Shown here: positions 6,338 through 13,896 of the stretch, in pieces
How positions within the stretch are numbered: position 1 is the first letter of the stretch
Layout of the letters: the number at the start of each line of letters is the position of its first letter
NCBI GenBank assembly: GCA_900769545.1
Contig: CAAGGZ010000027.1
Span: 1-33,608, forward strand
Length of the DNA stretch: 33,608 bases
DNA from: Clostridia bacterium
Lineage (GTDB): Bacteria > Bacillota > Clostridia > Christensenellales > Borkfalkiaceae
Direction: 5' to 3'
Notes under the pieces: generated by a model
Database searches by the model: none
What the model saw: the letters and a program-made list of their open reading frames with translations, nothing else
What the model was told of the DNA's origin: nothing
Position numbers and translations under genes: made by a program

Positions 6338-6366
6338 ATTATAGACGATTTCCAAAAAATAGTCAA
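6338..6366 (-). promoter_or_regulatory. Promoter of the rpsF operon
   Basis: Minus strand TTGACT (6361-6366), 17-base spacer, TATAAT (6338-6343). Transcription should begin near 6331, giving a leader of about 78 bases. Confidence 0.85.
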
Positions 6367-6416
6367 ACGATTTTCATGCGTTTTTTAAGAAAATACGGCT
6401 ATTTTTGGCGAAAATA

Positions 6417-6442
6417 AAGAGGGAAGCCGCCACTTCCCTCTT
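6417..6442 (-). terminator. Terminator of the membrane-anchored protein gene
   Basis: Ten-base arms AAGAGGGAAG and CTTCCCTCTT with a 6-base loop, followed on the minus strand by TATTTTCG. It also insulates the rpsF promoter. Confidence 0.8.
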
Positions 6443-6452
6443 AAATGCTTCT

Positions 6453-8066
6453 TTAAGTCGTGGATAAGTTGTCGATAGCTGCAACGAGAATGGCAGTATA
6501 ATCCAACATTTGTTTTGCCGTCAACTCACCGAGCTGCTTACCTGCATACGGCTCCGTTCCTACGATGGGAACGGTCATAATAGACGTCGTTACGTTGGTG
6601 TTCAACATTTCATCGTCCAATTCCATCATTTCGTCTTCAGCGAGCTGGTTGAGCGTTGCGCATTCCATATTCGTGGACATATTGGCAACCAATGCGTCCA
6701 TCGCAGAGAGCTTGTATTCGCCGATACAGCTCTTATCGCAGTCGGTGTGCTCCGCTTCACACGTTGCTTTATCGTGGAGCAAGTACCACCACGTTCTCTT
6801 AACTGCATATTGGCTTTCGTCGGTTGTGATATTGCCGTCCTTGTCGAAGAAATTGCCTGCTCCGTCATTTTCGTATACGTCTTCGGGCATAACCTGTTGA
6901 ATGGTCAATTCTTTTAATTTATCGGGCAAAGTTGCTACCGTTTCATTGCCGAGGTGCTTTAAGAATTGGTCGTTTACGACTTGTTCTTCTCCGAGCATTT
7001 CAATAACCGTCAAACGGGAAGTCATTTTATCGACGAGGGATTCGTTTCTCGTCAAGTCGCCTACCGTCATACGAGGGTACATATAGGGGGTACCGTCCAT
7101 ATTGTTGAGATAGTACTGCGTTGCCATACCGCCTTCCGTTTTAAGGGAGGGTAAATCGGGCGCGTCTACCAAGATATAGGATTGCCCCAAAGTTGTGGTG
7201 TAAGTCGTTCCGTCGATGGTGCCGCCGACGAGCTCCGCATATTCATTATAAATATTGCCTAATTCATCGATTGCGATACGTTCCTGCAACATAGTTACGA
7301 TTTTGGTTTCGTGGTCATACGTATAATGCACGCCTTCACGTCCGTAAGCAAGATACATCATCATCTTGTCGTTGTAGTCAAGGTCCATAACGTCGGAAAG
7401 GTATAAATCGTAGATCAAATCGCTGCCGACGTGTTCAAGGTCTTTGATTTTACGAGGCTGCGCGTCGCCGAGCATACTGACTGTTCCGTCGGGATTTATA
7501 ACGAAGTCAACGCCTTCTTGACCGTAGCACATAGAGCGCACGGTTGCGTTCATTTCTATATTTGTGGACTTTTCAATGACTTCATACAGATAGGAATCGT
7601 AAAGACAAGTTTCGATATAATCTGTTAAGCCAGAGAAGGGCACGTCAGCCATTTCTTCATAGTTGATATTGATACCGTACTTATCACGGATTCCATTGAC
7701 AACTTTTTCAACGATTGGATTGACTTTGGGTGAGATATTATTGAAATCGTTTAAAGTTCCGCTGCCTGTGGAGACGCTGATAACGGCGGTGCCAACGCTT
7801 GCAATCATACCGTAGATGGTTTGTTTTGCGTACTCCTCGGAAAGGTAGTCGGTTAAATTGATATTCGCTATGCTGGCGACATCCTGCGCGGGGGTGTAAT
7901 ATACGGCAGCGGCTACACCGCCAACGGTGGCGCCTGCGCCGAGGACAAATCCTAAAAACAGAGAAAGAATCTTGCTCAACGCGCCGCTCTTTTTAACGAT
8001 AATAGGGGCGGGGGCGTCTTCTTTGAATTCAGGGATATTATAATCATAGTAGTCGTAATTGCTCAT
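6453..8066 (-). CDS. Unknown membrane-anchored extracellular protein with internal repeat
   Basis: I do not recognise this 537-residue protein. It has a short Tyr/Asp-rich cytoplasmic N-terminus (about 1-28), one transmembrane helix (about 30-57, glycine-rich at its end) and a large, acidic outside domain. Two tandem units of roughly 60 residues lie at about 145-210 and 213-270; each ends in a helix-YGxEGVxxxxxxxTxxxML pattern (YGQEGVDF at 181 and YGREGVHY at 241). A C-terminal pair of short motifs (KLKELT, QLGELT) hints at further divergent repeats. Four cysteines cluster near residues 432-444. The ATG at 8066 was preferred over 8087 because AAAGGAG lies 7 bases upstream. It is a single-gene unit with its own terminator. 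Confidence 0.7.
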   Translation of the reverse strand: MSNYDYYDYNIPEFKEDAPAPIIVKKSGALSKILSLFLGFVLGAGATVGGVAAAVYYTPAQDVASIANINLTDYLSEEYAKQTIYGMIASVGTAVISVSTGSGTLNDFNNISPKVNPIVEKVVNGIRDKYGININYEEMADVPFSGLTDYIETCLYDSYLYEVIEKSTNIEMNATVRSMCYGQEGVDFVINPDGTVSMLGDAQPRKIKDLEHVGSDLIYDLYLSDVMDLDYNDKMMMYLAYGREGVHYTYDHETKIVTMLQERIAIDELGNIYNEYAELVGGTIDGTTYTTTLGQSYILVDAPDLPSLKTEGGMATQYYLNNMDGTPYMYPRMTVGDLTRNESLVDKMTSRLTVIEMLGEEQVVNDQFLKHLGNETVATLPDKLKELTIQQVMPEDVYENDGAGNFFDKDGNITTDESQYAVKRTWWYLLHDKATCEAEHTDCDKSCIGEYKLSAMDALVANMSTNMECATLNQLAEDEMMELDDEMLNTNVTTSIMTVPIVGTEPYAGKQLGELTAKQMLDYTAILVAAIDNLSTT

Positions 8067-8184
8067 AATGCTCCTTTTGCAACGCAATCAATCGGCGAAC
8101 CGCCGTGTGTAGGTTACATTATAGTCGATAAATGTAGAAATTTCAAGTATTTCTAAAAAATAGCTTAAGGGAAATTTTCCCGTC

Positions 8185-8724
8185 TTATTCAAAAATGGGA
8201 ATAACGTCAAGGAAAATTACATCGTCGCGTTTTGCGGCGTCGCCCTCTGCCAAAACAAAGGCTTTTTTATGAATAATACCGCCGGCTTTTTTAACCAGCG
8301 CTTCTAAACCCAAAAGCGACGCGCCTGTAGAAACTACGTCGTCCACAATGGCAACTTTTTTGCCTTTGATGAGCTCCACGTCGTGCTTGGAAAGATAGAG
8401 TTTCTGATCCGCCCCCGTGGTAATGGAAGCGTCGATAGAAACTTCAATGCCGTCCTGCATATACAGCTTTTTGGACTTTCTTGCAACGGCGTAGTATCTT
8501 TGGTTGAGCTCCCTTGCAACGCAATGCGCAAGCTGTAAGCCCTTGGACTCCGCAGTGATAACGACTTCGCAATCGGAGAGCTGTTTCGCGAGCTCCTTTG
8601 CGCAATGTTCGGTCATCGTACTGTCACCGTGCAAATTAAAGAAAGCAATGCCGATGCCGCTGGGTAATTTCAAAATGGGCAAATCAGCTTTAAAACCATG
8701 TAAATCAACGGTATAAAATTCCAT
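8185..8724 (-). CDS. Purine (adenine-type) phosphoribosyltransferase
   Basis: A type I phosphoribosyltransferase of 179 residues. The PRPP-binding loop VAIVDDVVSTGAS is at 124-136 and the pyrophosphate-contacting ITAESKG region at 56-62 fits adenine phosphoribosyltransferase (Apt), which converts adenine and PRPP to AMP. The N-terminus (FKADLPILKLPSGIGIAF, LHGDSTMTEHCAKELA) differs from standard Apt, so substrate specificity (adenine, xanthine or other) is not secure. AGGAG precedes the ATG by 9 bases, and the gene has its own extended -10 promoter. Confidence 0.78.
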   Translation of the reverse strand: MEFYTVDLHGFKADLPILKLPSGIGIAFFNLHGDSTMTEHCAKELAKQLSDCEVVITAESKGLQLAHCVARELNQRYYAVARKSKKLYMQDGIEVSIDASITTGADQKLYLSKHDVELIKGKKVAIVDDVVSTGASLLGLEALVKKAGGIIHKKAFVLAEGDAAKRDDVIFLDVIPIFE

Positions 8725-8778
8725 ATTTTTTCACTCCTATCGGACGTAAAATCCGACAAAACATAATCATACATATAT

Positions 8779-8807
8779 ATTGTATCACAAAATTTTGAAA
8801 AAGTAAA
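8779..8807 (-). promoter_or_regulatory. Promoter of the phosphoribosyltransferase gene
   Basis: Minus strand TTTACT (8802-8807), 17-base spacer, TACAAT (8779-8784) with a TGn extended -10. Confidence 0.7.
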
Positions 8808-8881
8808 TAGAAACTTGCATTTTTCTTCATTTTTCAAGCAATCTTTTTTTTGCGGTTTTGGTGGGGAGCCGCTTGGCGCAG

Positions 8882-8910
8882 TTGACTTTTTGTGTTTTTC
8901 GTGTTACAAT
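8882..8910 (+). promoter_or_regulatory. Promoter of the recX-birA-nnrD operon
   Basis: TTGACT (8882-8887), 17-base spacer, TACAAT (8905-8910), 22 bases before the GTG start of recX. Confidence 0.75.
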
Positions 8911-8932
8911 GAGAGAAAAAGGAGGCTTTTCC

Positions 8933-9556
8933 GTGAACGAAATTACAGCCATAACGCCGCAAATAAAAGACAAAACCCGTTGCAATGTGTACGTGGACGG
9001 GCGTTTTTGTTGCGGTTTGACGTTGGAAGCGACGGTGAAAAACCGTTTGAAGGTAGGACAGATTGTCACGGAGGAGAGGCTTTCCGAAATTCAGTTTGAA
9101 AGTGAGAAGAATACGGCGTTTGACAAGGCGTTGACGCATATTTCCGCAACGATGAAAACGGAAAAGCAAATACGGGACTTCTTAACAAAAAAAGGTTATT
9201 TGCCTGCCGTTATTGATTACGTGATTGAGAAAATGCGCTCCTATAATTTTTTAAACGACGGAGTTTATGCCGAAGCTTACGTGGAGAGCGCGGCAAAACG
9301 CAAAGGCGGACGGCTGATAAAAATGGAGCTGAGGAGTAAAGGAATTTCCGAAACGGAAATTGATTCTGCGCTGGATTTGTTGGACGAGGAGCAGGAAATT
9401 GCTACGGCGAGCGATATTTTGGAAAAATATATGCGAAATAAGACGAGCGACGTGGCGACGCTTCAAAAAGCCTATCGATATTTAATGGGGAAAGGTTTTT
9501 CTTACGAAGTTGTAAAAGCGGCGTTAAAAAATTACGGTGATTGCGAAGAAGAGTAA
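8933..9556 (+). CDS. recX: Regulatory protein RecX
   Basis: RecX binds RecA filaments and modulates recombination and the SOS response. The 207-residue product has an N-terminal Firmicutes-type strand region (ITAITPQIKDKTRCNVYVDGRF) and then three-helix repeats, seen at AFDKALTHISATMKTEKQIRDFLTKKGY, VIEKMRSYNFLNDGVYAEAYVES and the C-terminal KAYRYLMGKGFSYEVVKAAL. The GTG at 8933 was chosen over an earlier in-frame ATG because AAAGGAGG sits 7 bases upstream and the promoter -10 overlaps the longer form. It heads recX-birA-nnrD, with 21 bases to birA. Confidence 0.9.
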   Translation: MNEITAITPQIKDKTRCNVYVDGRFCCGLTLEATVKNRLKVGQIVTEERLSEIQFESEKNTAFDKALTHISATMKTEKQIRDFLTKKGYLPAVIDYVIEKMRSYNFLNDGVYAEAYVESAAKRKGGRLIKMELRSKGISETEIDSALDLLDEEQEIATASDILEKYMRNKTSDVATLQKAYRYLMGKGFSYEVVKAALKNYGDCEEE

Positions 9557-9563
9557 AAAGATA

Positions 9564-9581
9564 GGGGCAGGTACAAGATGA
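9564..9581 (+). repeat. Dispersed motif, copy 1 (birA start)
   Basis: GGGGCAGGTACAAGATGA; includes the birA start codon. Matches the copy at 23095-23112 in 17 of 18 bases, and similarity continues for about ten bases into both genes. A weaker copy lies at 15023-15036. Confidence 0.5.
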
Positions 9582-10285
9582 GCGGTGAAAAATCCTTTTT
9601 GATAGAACATTTTGAGGAGATGGAATCCACCAACCTCTATATAAAAGAAAAACGCGAAGAGGGAGTCGATCGCATTGTTACGGCTCGTAGACAAACGGGC
9701 GGCAGAGGTACGAAGGGTAGGTCGTTTTCTTCGGAAGAGGGAGGCGTTTATCTGTCCAAGCTGACCTTTTACGAGGGTTTCCCTGCTGCGCAGGCGTTTT
9801 CCATTATGGCGTCGGCGGCGGTGGCGGTGTGTAAAACGCTGGTTTTCTATGGCTTTGCGCCTGTTATTAAGTGGGCGAACGACGTGTATGTAAACGATAA
9901 AAAAATATGCGGTATTTTGATTGAAAACGTCTTTTCGGGCTCGAATATTTCCTCGTCGATTGTGGGGATTGGGCTCAACGTATATAACGTTTTGCCTGAG
10001 GAGCTGCACTCAATTGCAACGACGATGGAGCAAGCGAGCGGTAAACGTTTCTCTGTGGAAGAAGTCACGCAAAAGCTGATTGAGGAATTAAAGAAGGAGC
10101 GAAAGATAGAGGAGTATATTTCTTTCATTGGGTACATGGGTGCCTCGGCGGAGCTCATTCTTGGCGATGAACGCGTACACGGTACCCTTTTAAAGGTAGA
10201 TGAAACGGGTGGGCTTTGGGCGGAAATCCAAGGCGAAAAGCGCAGGTTGACGAGCGCGGAAGTAAGCGTGAGGATAAACAGATGA
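9578..10285 (+). CDS. birA: Biotin--[acetyl-CoA-carboxylase] ligase (monofunctional BirA)
   Basis: Attaches biotin to the carrier protein of acetyl-CoA carboxylase through biotinyl-AMP. At 235 residues it has the catalytic core and C-terminal SH3-like domain but no N-terminal winged helix, so it is not a repressor. The biotinyl-AMP loop GGRGTKGRSF is at 41-50, ESTN at 16-19, KWANDVYV at 98-105 with the catalytic lysine region DKKICGILIE after it. The ATG lies within a short motif shared with the spoVAC start, and the only ribosome site is AGGGG 10 bases upstream. The stop codon overlaps the nnrD start (ATGA). Confidence 0.92.
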   Translation: MSGEKSFLIEHFEEMESTNLYIKEKREEGVDRIVTARRQTGGRGTKGRSFSSEEGGVYLSKLTFYEGFPAAQAFSIMASAAVAVCKTLVFYGFAPVIKWANDVYVNDKKICGILIENVFSGSNISSSIVGIGLNVYNVLPEELHSIATTMEQASGKRFSVEEVTQKLIEELKKERKIEEYISFIGYMGASAELILGDERVHGTLLKVDETGGLWAEIQGEKRRLTSAEVSVRINR

Positions 10286-11187
10286 TAAAGAACCTTGAAA
10301 AAGATATATTCTGCGAAGTTTCTACAAAAGAAAGCGTTGCTTCGTTGCTCCCTAAACGTCAAAGGGATTCCCATAAAGGCACGTATGGGAGAGCCGCTAT
10401 CGTAGCTGGGAGCGAACGCTATACAGGCGCGGCGTATTTATCGACGGCGGCGTGTTTGCGCGCAGGCGCAGGGTATACTGCGTTATTTACGCCAAAGGGC
10501 ATTTTGCCGCATTATATGCTGAAAGCGCCCGAGGCGTTGTTGACGCCGCTTTGCGAGGGCGGCGAAATGCGTTTTGAGGAAAGCGTTTTTGAAGATTTAT
10601 TGGCGTATGACAGTATTGTGTACGGTATGGGAATGGGCATTTCCGAAGCCGTTGCGTGCGGCGCGGTGTATTTGCTGGAACACTATACAGGGAAGTTGAT
10701 TTTAGACGCAGATGGTTTAAACAGCCTTGCGGCGTATCAAAAAGAAAGTTTTTCTAAGATATTTACCGAGAAAAAATGCAACGTTTTACTAACGCCGCAC
10801 GTTAAAGAATTTTCCCGTTTGAGCGGAAAAACCGTAGAAGAAATCCGCGCGGAGGGGGTAAGGGCTCCTTTAGCGTTTGCTAAAAAATATCAAGTGGGCG
10901 TGTTGTTGAAAAGCTCGACTTCCATTTTAACAGACGGAGAGCGGATTTGTTTAAACGAAACAGGAAATTCAGGGCAAGCCAAGGGTGGCAGCGGCGACGT
11001 GCTCTCAGGGGTGATTGCAGGGTTGTGCGCAAGCGGCGCTTCCGTGTTTGACGGCGGCAAAATAGCCGCTTACCTCGTGGGTAGAGCGGCTGAATTAGCG
11101 GCGCAGGAGCTTTCGGAATACGCCCTCACGGCGAGTGATTTGATTGCGTATTTGGGAAAGGCGTTTTTGGATGTTCTTCATTCGTAG
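10282..11187 (+). CDS. nnrD: ADP/ATP-dependent (S)-NAD(P)H-hydrate dehydratase
   Basis: Repairs hydrated NADH and NADPH (NADHX, NADPHX). The 301-residue protein is a ribokinase-like NnrD domain without the NnrE epimerase domain that is fused to it in many bacteria. Visible motifs are GTYGRAAIVAGS (33-44), DADGLN (142-147), LTPHVKEFSRL (170-180) and the nucleotide-binding GQAKGGSGDVLSG (231-243), with Ser where most homologues have Thr in GGTGDV. The start at 10282 overlaps the birA stop by four bases, indicating translational coupling; an earlier in-frame ATG lies well inside birA. The last ten bases overlap the convergent gene at 11178. Confidence 0.92.
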   Translation: MIKNLEKDIFCEVSTKESVASLLPKRQRDSHKGTYGRAAIVAGSERYTGAAYLSTAACLRAGAGYTALFTPKGILPHYMLKAPEALLTPLCEGGEMRFEESVFEDLLAYDSIVYGMGMGISEAVACGAVYLLEHYTGKLILDADGLNSLAAYQKESFSKIFTEKKCNVLLTPHVKEFSRLSGKTVEEIRAEGVRAPLAFAKKYQVGVLLKSSTSILTDGERICLNETGNSGQAKGGSGDVLSGVIAGLCASGASVFDGGKIAAYLVGRAAELAAQELSEYALTASDLIAYLGKAFLDVLHS

Positions 11188-11924
11188 CCGAAAATCCGCA
11201 CGAGCGCGGCTGCGGCGAGAAGCAGAGAGCCGAAAATTAGATAATAATAGGCGAAAGGCGTGATGAGAGAGGTCAGTAAAATCAAAGCACCTCCGCTTAA
11301 AAACCGCCGCGCGTTGGTTTTTGAAAACCACAGTTTTTTGCGGCGTTCACTGTGTTTTACGGGCGTTTTTTCACCGAGATAAGTTTCGGGGAGCGCATTT
11401 GCTTGCTTTACCATAAGATAAACGTCTGTGCCTGTTTTTACTTGAATATGCAGGGATTGGCACAACGAATTTGCTTTTTCTTCGATTTCGTTGCACAATA
11501 AAACTTTCTGTTTTTTGGATTGGAAATGCGAGATTGCGGCAACCTCGTCTGCGTTAATAGGCGAAAAGGAAAATCGCAGAAAATATAACTCCGAAGCTGC
11601 GCTAAGCCGAAGTTTTCCTTGTTTTTTACAGGATTGCTCGGGGAAAACACGCTCGAAAAATTGTGTTTTTTGTTCGTCGTCGAGCAGGACGAGATGTAAA
11701 AGCAAGTTTTGTTTTTGCAATTCGTCCGATTTTTTTAACAGCAATTTTTTTCGTTTGCTATATAAAAGAGCTCCTATCGACAGCGCGCAGAGCGCTCCGC
11801 AGAGAAGGGCGAGAAAAAGAGAGACGGGTAGAGAGATTCTAAAATAGCGAAAAAGACACAAAGTGAATGTCGCAACGGCAAAAAAGGCGAAAAATACGTC
11901 GGAAAAGAAAGCTGTTTTTTTCAT
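11178..11924 (-). CDS. Unknown four-helix membrane protein
   Basis: I do not recognise this 248-residue protein. Two transmembrane helices lie near the N-terminus (about 8-25 and 30-55) and two at the C-terminus (about 210-228 and 229-245), separated by a cytoplasmic region of about 150 residues rich in Lys, Gln and Leu. No catalytic motif is visible. The ATG at 11924 has no ribosome site, and a TAAAAT lies about 25 bases before it, so the start is uncertain. The gene converges on nnrD with a 10-base overlap and no room for a terminator between them. Confidence 0.55.
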   Translation of the reverse strand: MKKTAFFSDVFFAFFAVATFTLCLFRYFRISLPVSLFLALLCGALCALSIGALLYSKRKKLLLKKSDELQKQNLLLHLVLLDDEQKTQFFERVFPEQSCKKQGKLRLSAASELYFLRFSFSPINADEVAAISHFQSKKQKVLLCNEIEEKANSLCQSLHIQVKTGTDVYLMVKQANALPETYLGEKTPVKHSERRKKLWFSKTNARRFLSGGALILLTSLITPFAYYYLIFGSLLLAAAALVRIFGYE

Positions 11925-11959
11925 ATTTTGATTTTTGACGAAAAATTTTCATTTTAAAC

Positions 11960-11988
11960 TTGAAAAAGAGGAAAAAATATAGTATACT
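11960..11988 (+). promoter_or_regulatory. Promoter of the nadD-yqeK/rsfS operon
   Basis: TTGAAA (11960-11965), 17-base spacer, TATACT (11983-11988), 22 bases before the nadD ATG. Confidence 0.75.
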
Positions 11989-12010
11989 ATTCGTAGAGGT
12001 AATATTGCGA

Positions 12011-13159
12011 ATGAGGATTGCGATTTTCGGCGGGTCGTTCGACCCCATTCATACGGAACATATCCGTCTTGCGCAGACGGCGATTGAAGAGCTTGGCTTG
12101 GACAAGCTTTTCGTTATGCCGGCATACGCGCCTCCGCATAAAAAAGGAAAGGTTTTGTCGGCGGATGAGGATCGTTTGGAGATGTGCCGACTTGCTTTTG
12201 AAGATAACGAGGCGGTCGAAATCAGCGATTATGAAATCAAACGGCAAGGGACGAGTTATACCTACCTCACCTGTCAGTATTTTAGGGAGCAATACCCTAC
12301 TGCGGAGATTTTTTGGATAGTAGGGGCGGATATGCTCCAAGATTTTCCGACTTGGAAAAATCCCGAAATTATTCTTGAAAACGTGACGCTTGCCGCTTGC
12401 GGAAGGGAGATAACGGACGAATCTTGGTGGGAGAGCGAAAGACAAAAATTTTTCGCCCGATTTGCGTGTAATTTTCGCAAATTCTCCTACAACGGCGCGG
12501 CGGTGTCTTCGACTAAAATTCGAGTTTTGGCAGGGGCAGGTATGCGTTTAACGCCTTTTGTGACAGAAAAAGTCGAACGGTATATTCAAGAAAAAGGGCT
12601 CTACGTAATTCCCAATGCGGATAAGGCGTTGGCTCTCGAAAAAGAAAGCAGACAGGCGCACAGCTTACGGGTTGCGGAGCTCGCCGCGTCGAGGGCAGGG
12701 AAGCTCGGCATTCCTGAAAAAAAAGCGATAGAAGCTGCGCTTTTCCATGATTGCGCGAAGAATTTATCGGAGAATAGCGCGTATTTGCAGGGCTTTGTTT
12801 TGCCGACCGAGTGGGGTGACGTACCCAAAGAGGTGGCGCACCAATTTGCAGGCGCGTACGTTGCGGAAAAGCTTTTTGGGGTGACTGACGACGAGATTTT
12901 AAATGCCATTCGGTATCACACCAGCGCAAGACCGAATATGGGGGAGTTGGAAAAGCTCGTTTTTCTTGCGGATATGCTGGAAGCAGAACGCTGTTATCAA
13001 GGCGTAGAGGAGCTTCGTCAACTCTTTTGGAAGAGCAATTCTTTGGATGAGTGTTTGCAAGAGGCTCTTCGGCAAACGTTGTTATTTTTACGCTCGAGGG
13101 GTGGGGAGATTTATTCGCTCACGGAAAAAGCGTACGAATATTATAAAGAAAAAAAATAA
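12011..13159 (+). CDS. nadD: Fused NadD nicotinate-nucleotide adenylyltransferase and YqeK HD hydrolase
   Basis: Residues 1-195 are NadD, which makes nicotinate adenine dinucleotide from NaMN and ATP: GGSFDPIHTEH at 7-17 and the second nucleotide motif SSTKIR at 166-171 are intact. Residues 205-382 are YqeK, an HD-domain diadenosine tetraphosphate hydrolase of Firmicutes: AHSLRVAELA with H217, the HD pair 246-247 (ALFHDCAKN), H277, YHTSARPNM with H303, and D321. In B. subtilis these are separate neighbouring genes; here they are one 382-residue chain. The ATG at 12011 follows AGAGGT by 10 bases. rsfS follows after 12 bases, the usual order. Confidence 0.93.
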   Translation: MRIAIFGGSFDPIHTEHIRLAQTAIEELGLDKLFVMPAYAPPHKKGKVLSADEDRLEMCRLAFEDNEAVEISDYEIKRQGTSYTYLTCQYFREQYPTAEIFWIVGADMLQDFPTWKNPEIILENVTLAACGREITDESWWESERQKFFARFACNFRKFSYNGAAVSSTKIRVLAGAGMRLTPFVTEKVERYIQEKGLYVIPNADKALALEKESRQAHSLRVAELAASRAGKLGIPEKKAIEAALFHDCAKNLSENSAYLQGFVLPTEWGDVPKEVAHQFAGAYVAEKLFGVTDDEILNAIRYHTSARPNMGELEKLVFLADMLEAERCYQGVEELRQLFWKSNSLDECLQEALRQTLLFLRSRGGEIYSLTEKAYEYYKEKK

Positions 13160-13171
13160 TAGGAGAAATAT

Positions 13172-13549
13172 ATGGGACAAGTTAGCAGTAAGGAATTGGC
13201 AGTTGCCGTATGTAAAGCATTGGCGGATAAGCGAGGTAAAGATATTGTCGCTTTATACGTGCGTGAAAAGACAGACCTTTGCGATTATTTCGTGTTGGCG
13301 AGCGGTAGCAACGCTCCGCAAATCCGCGCGATGGGCGAAAGAGTGGAGGAGCTTGTTGAACGTGAGTTCAATATCGCGCCTTCCAGAACGGAAGGCGTGC
13401 GAGACGGACGTTGGGCGGTGGTAGACTACGGCGACGTTATCGTGCATATTTTCAATGACGAAACGAGGCTTTTCTATCACTTAGAACGTCTTTGGGCAGA
13501 CGGCGGCAATTTGGAAAAGTTCGACGAAGAATCGGGCGAGTTGAAATAA
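13172..13549 (+). CDS. rsfS: Ribosomal silencing factor RsfS
   Basis: Binds ribosomal protein L14 and blocks joining of the subunits when nutrients are scarce. The 125-residue protein has the DUF143/Iojap signature: KGKDIVALYVREKTDLCDYFVLASGSN region, RMGERVEEL helix and the C-terminal WAVVDYGDVIVHIFNDETRLFYHLERLW. A GGAG site lies shortly upstream. It follows the nadD-yqeK fusion, as in other Firmicutes, and a strong terminator closes the operon. Confidence 0.95.
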   Translation: MGQVSSKELAVAVCKALADKRGKDIVALYVREKTDLCDYFVLASGSNAPQIRAMGERVEELVEREFNIAPSRTEGVRDGRWAVVDYGDVIVHIFNDETRLFYHLERLWADGGNLEKFDEESGELK

Positions 13550-13563
13550 TGAGGAAATAGAAA

Positions 13564-13592
13564 AAATCCGCTTCTTTATTTGAAGCGGATTT
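13564..13592. terminator. Shared bidirectional terminator
   Basis: Eleven-base arms AAATCCGCTTC and GAAGCGGATTT around TTTATTT. It ends rsfS on the plus strand and the small Pro-rich gene on the minus strand, whose stop codon lies in the loop. Confidence 0.85.
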
Positions 13593-13863
13593 CTTTCGGC
13601 TCGCCGTATTTGGCTTTTTGTCGAGTGCGTTTTTTCTCAACGATATAATAGACGGGCTCCTGCGGCGCGGGGGCTCGTTCTTCTTTTGGCGGTTCGGGGT
13701 TTTTGGGTGGCGGAGGCGGCGTTTTATTTTTTTGCCGTTGATACGTCCAGCCGTATTTGGCGAGCCGTATTCCGTGCACGCCGCAAAAACAAAACAAAAA
13801 GAGCAGTACAAGCCAAATAAATCCAAGACCTGCGGAAACGAGCAATGTATGTAAAGTAATCAT
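13576..13863 (-). CDS. Small proline-rich single-pass membrane protein
   Basis: A 95-residue product starting MITLHTLLVSAGLGFIW: an N-terminal transmembrane helix (about 5-27), a short basic stretch, a proline-rich segment (PPPPPKNPEPPKEE, about 52-65) and a basic C-terminal tail. The family is not recognised. The stop codon sits inside the terminator loop. No ribosome site is visible before the ATG at 13863; two other in-frame Met codons (13872-13887 region) are no better. It is divergent from the DeoC-like gene, only 33 bases away, which raises the possibility of a shared regulatory region. Confidence 0.5.
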   Translation of the reverse strand: MITLHTLLVSAGLGFIWLVLLFLFCFCGVHGIRLAKYGWTYQRQKNKTPPPPPKNPEPPKEERAPAPQEPVYYIVEKKRTRQKAKYGEPKEIRFK

Positions 13864-13896
13864 GTGAGTAGTATACAGCATTGATTCTGTCATAAA

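Noticed and set aside
8166..8182. Hairpin GGGAAA/TTTCCC after the phosphoribosyltransferase gene as a terminator
   Set aside because: The arms are six bases with almost no loop and no convincing T-run; too weak to list.
8734..8752. TCGGA/TCCGA stem before the phosphoribosyltransferase ribosome site as a purine riboswitch
   Set aside because: Only five pairs and none of the purine aptamer's conserved junction or loop sequences are seen.
13864..13896. Divergent promoter between the Pro-rich gene and the DeoC-like gene
   Set aside because: TATACT on the minus strand has no -35 at a usable spacing, and nothing convincing was found on the plus strand.
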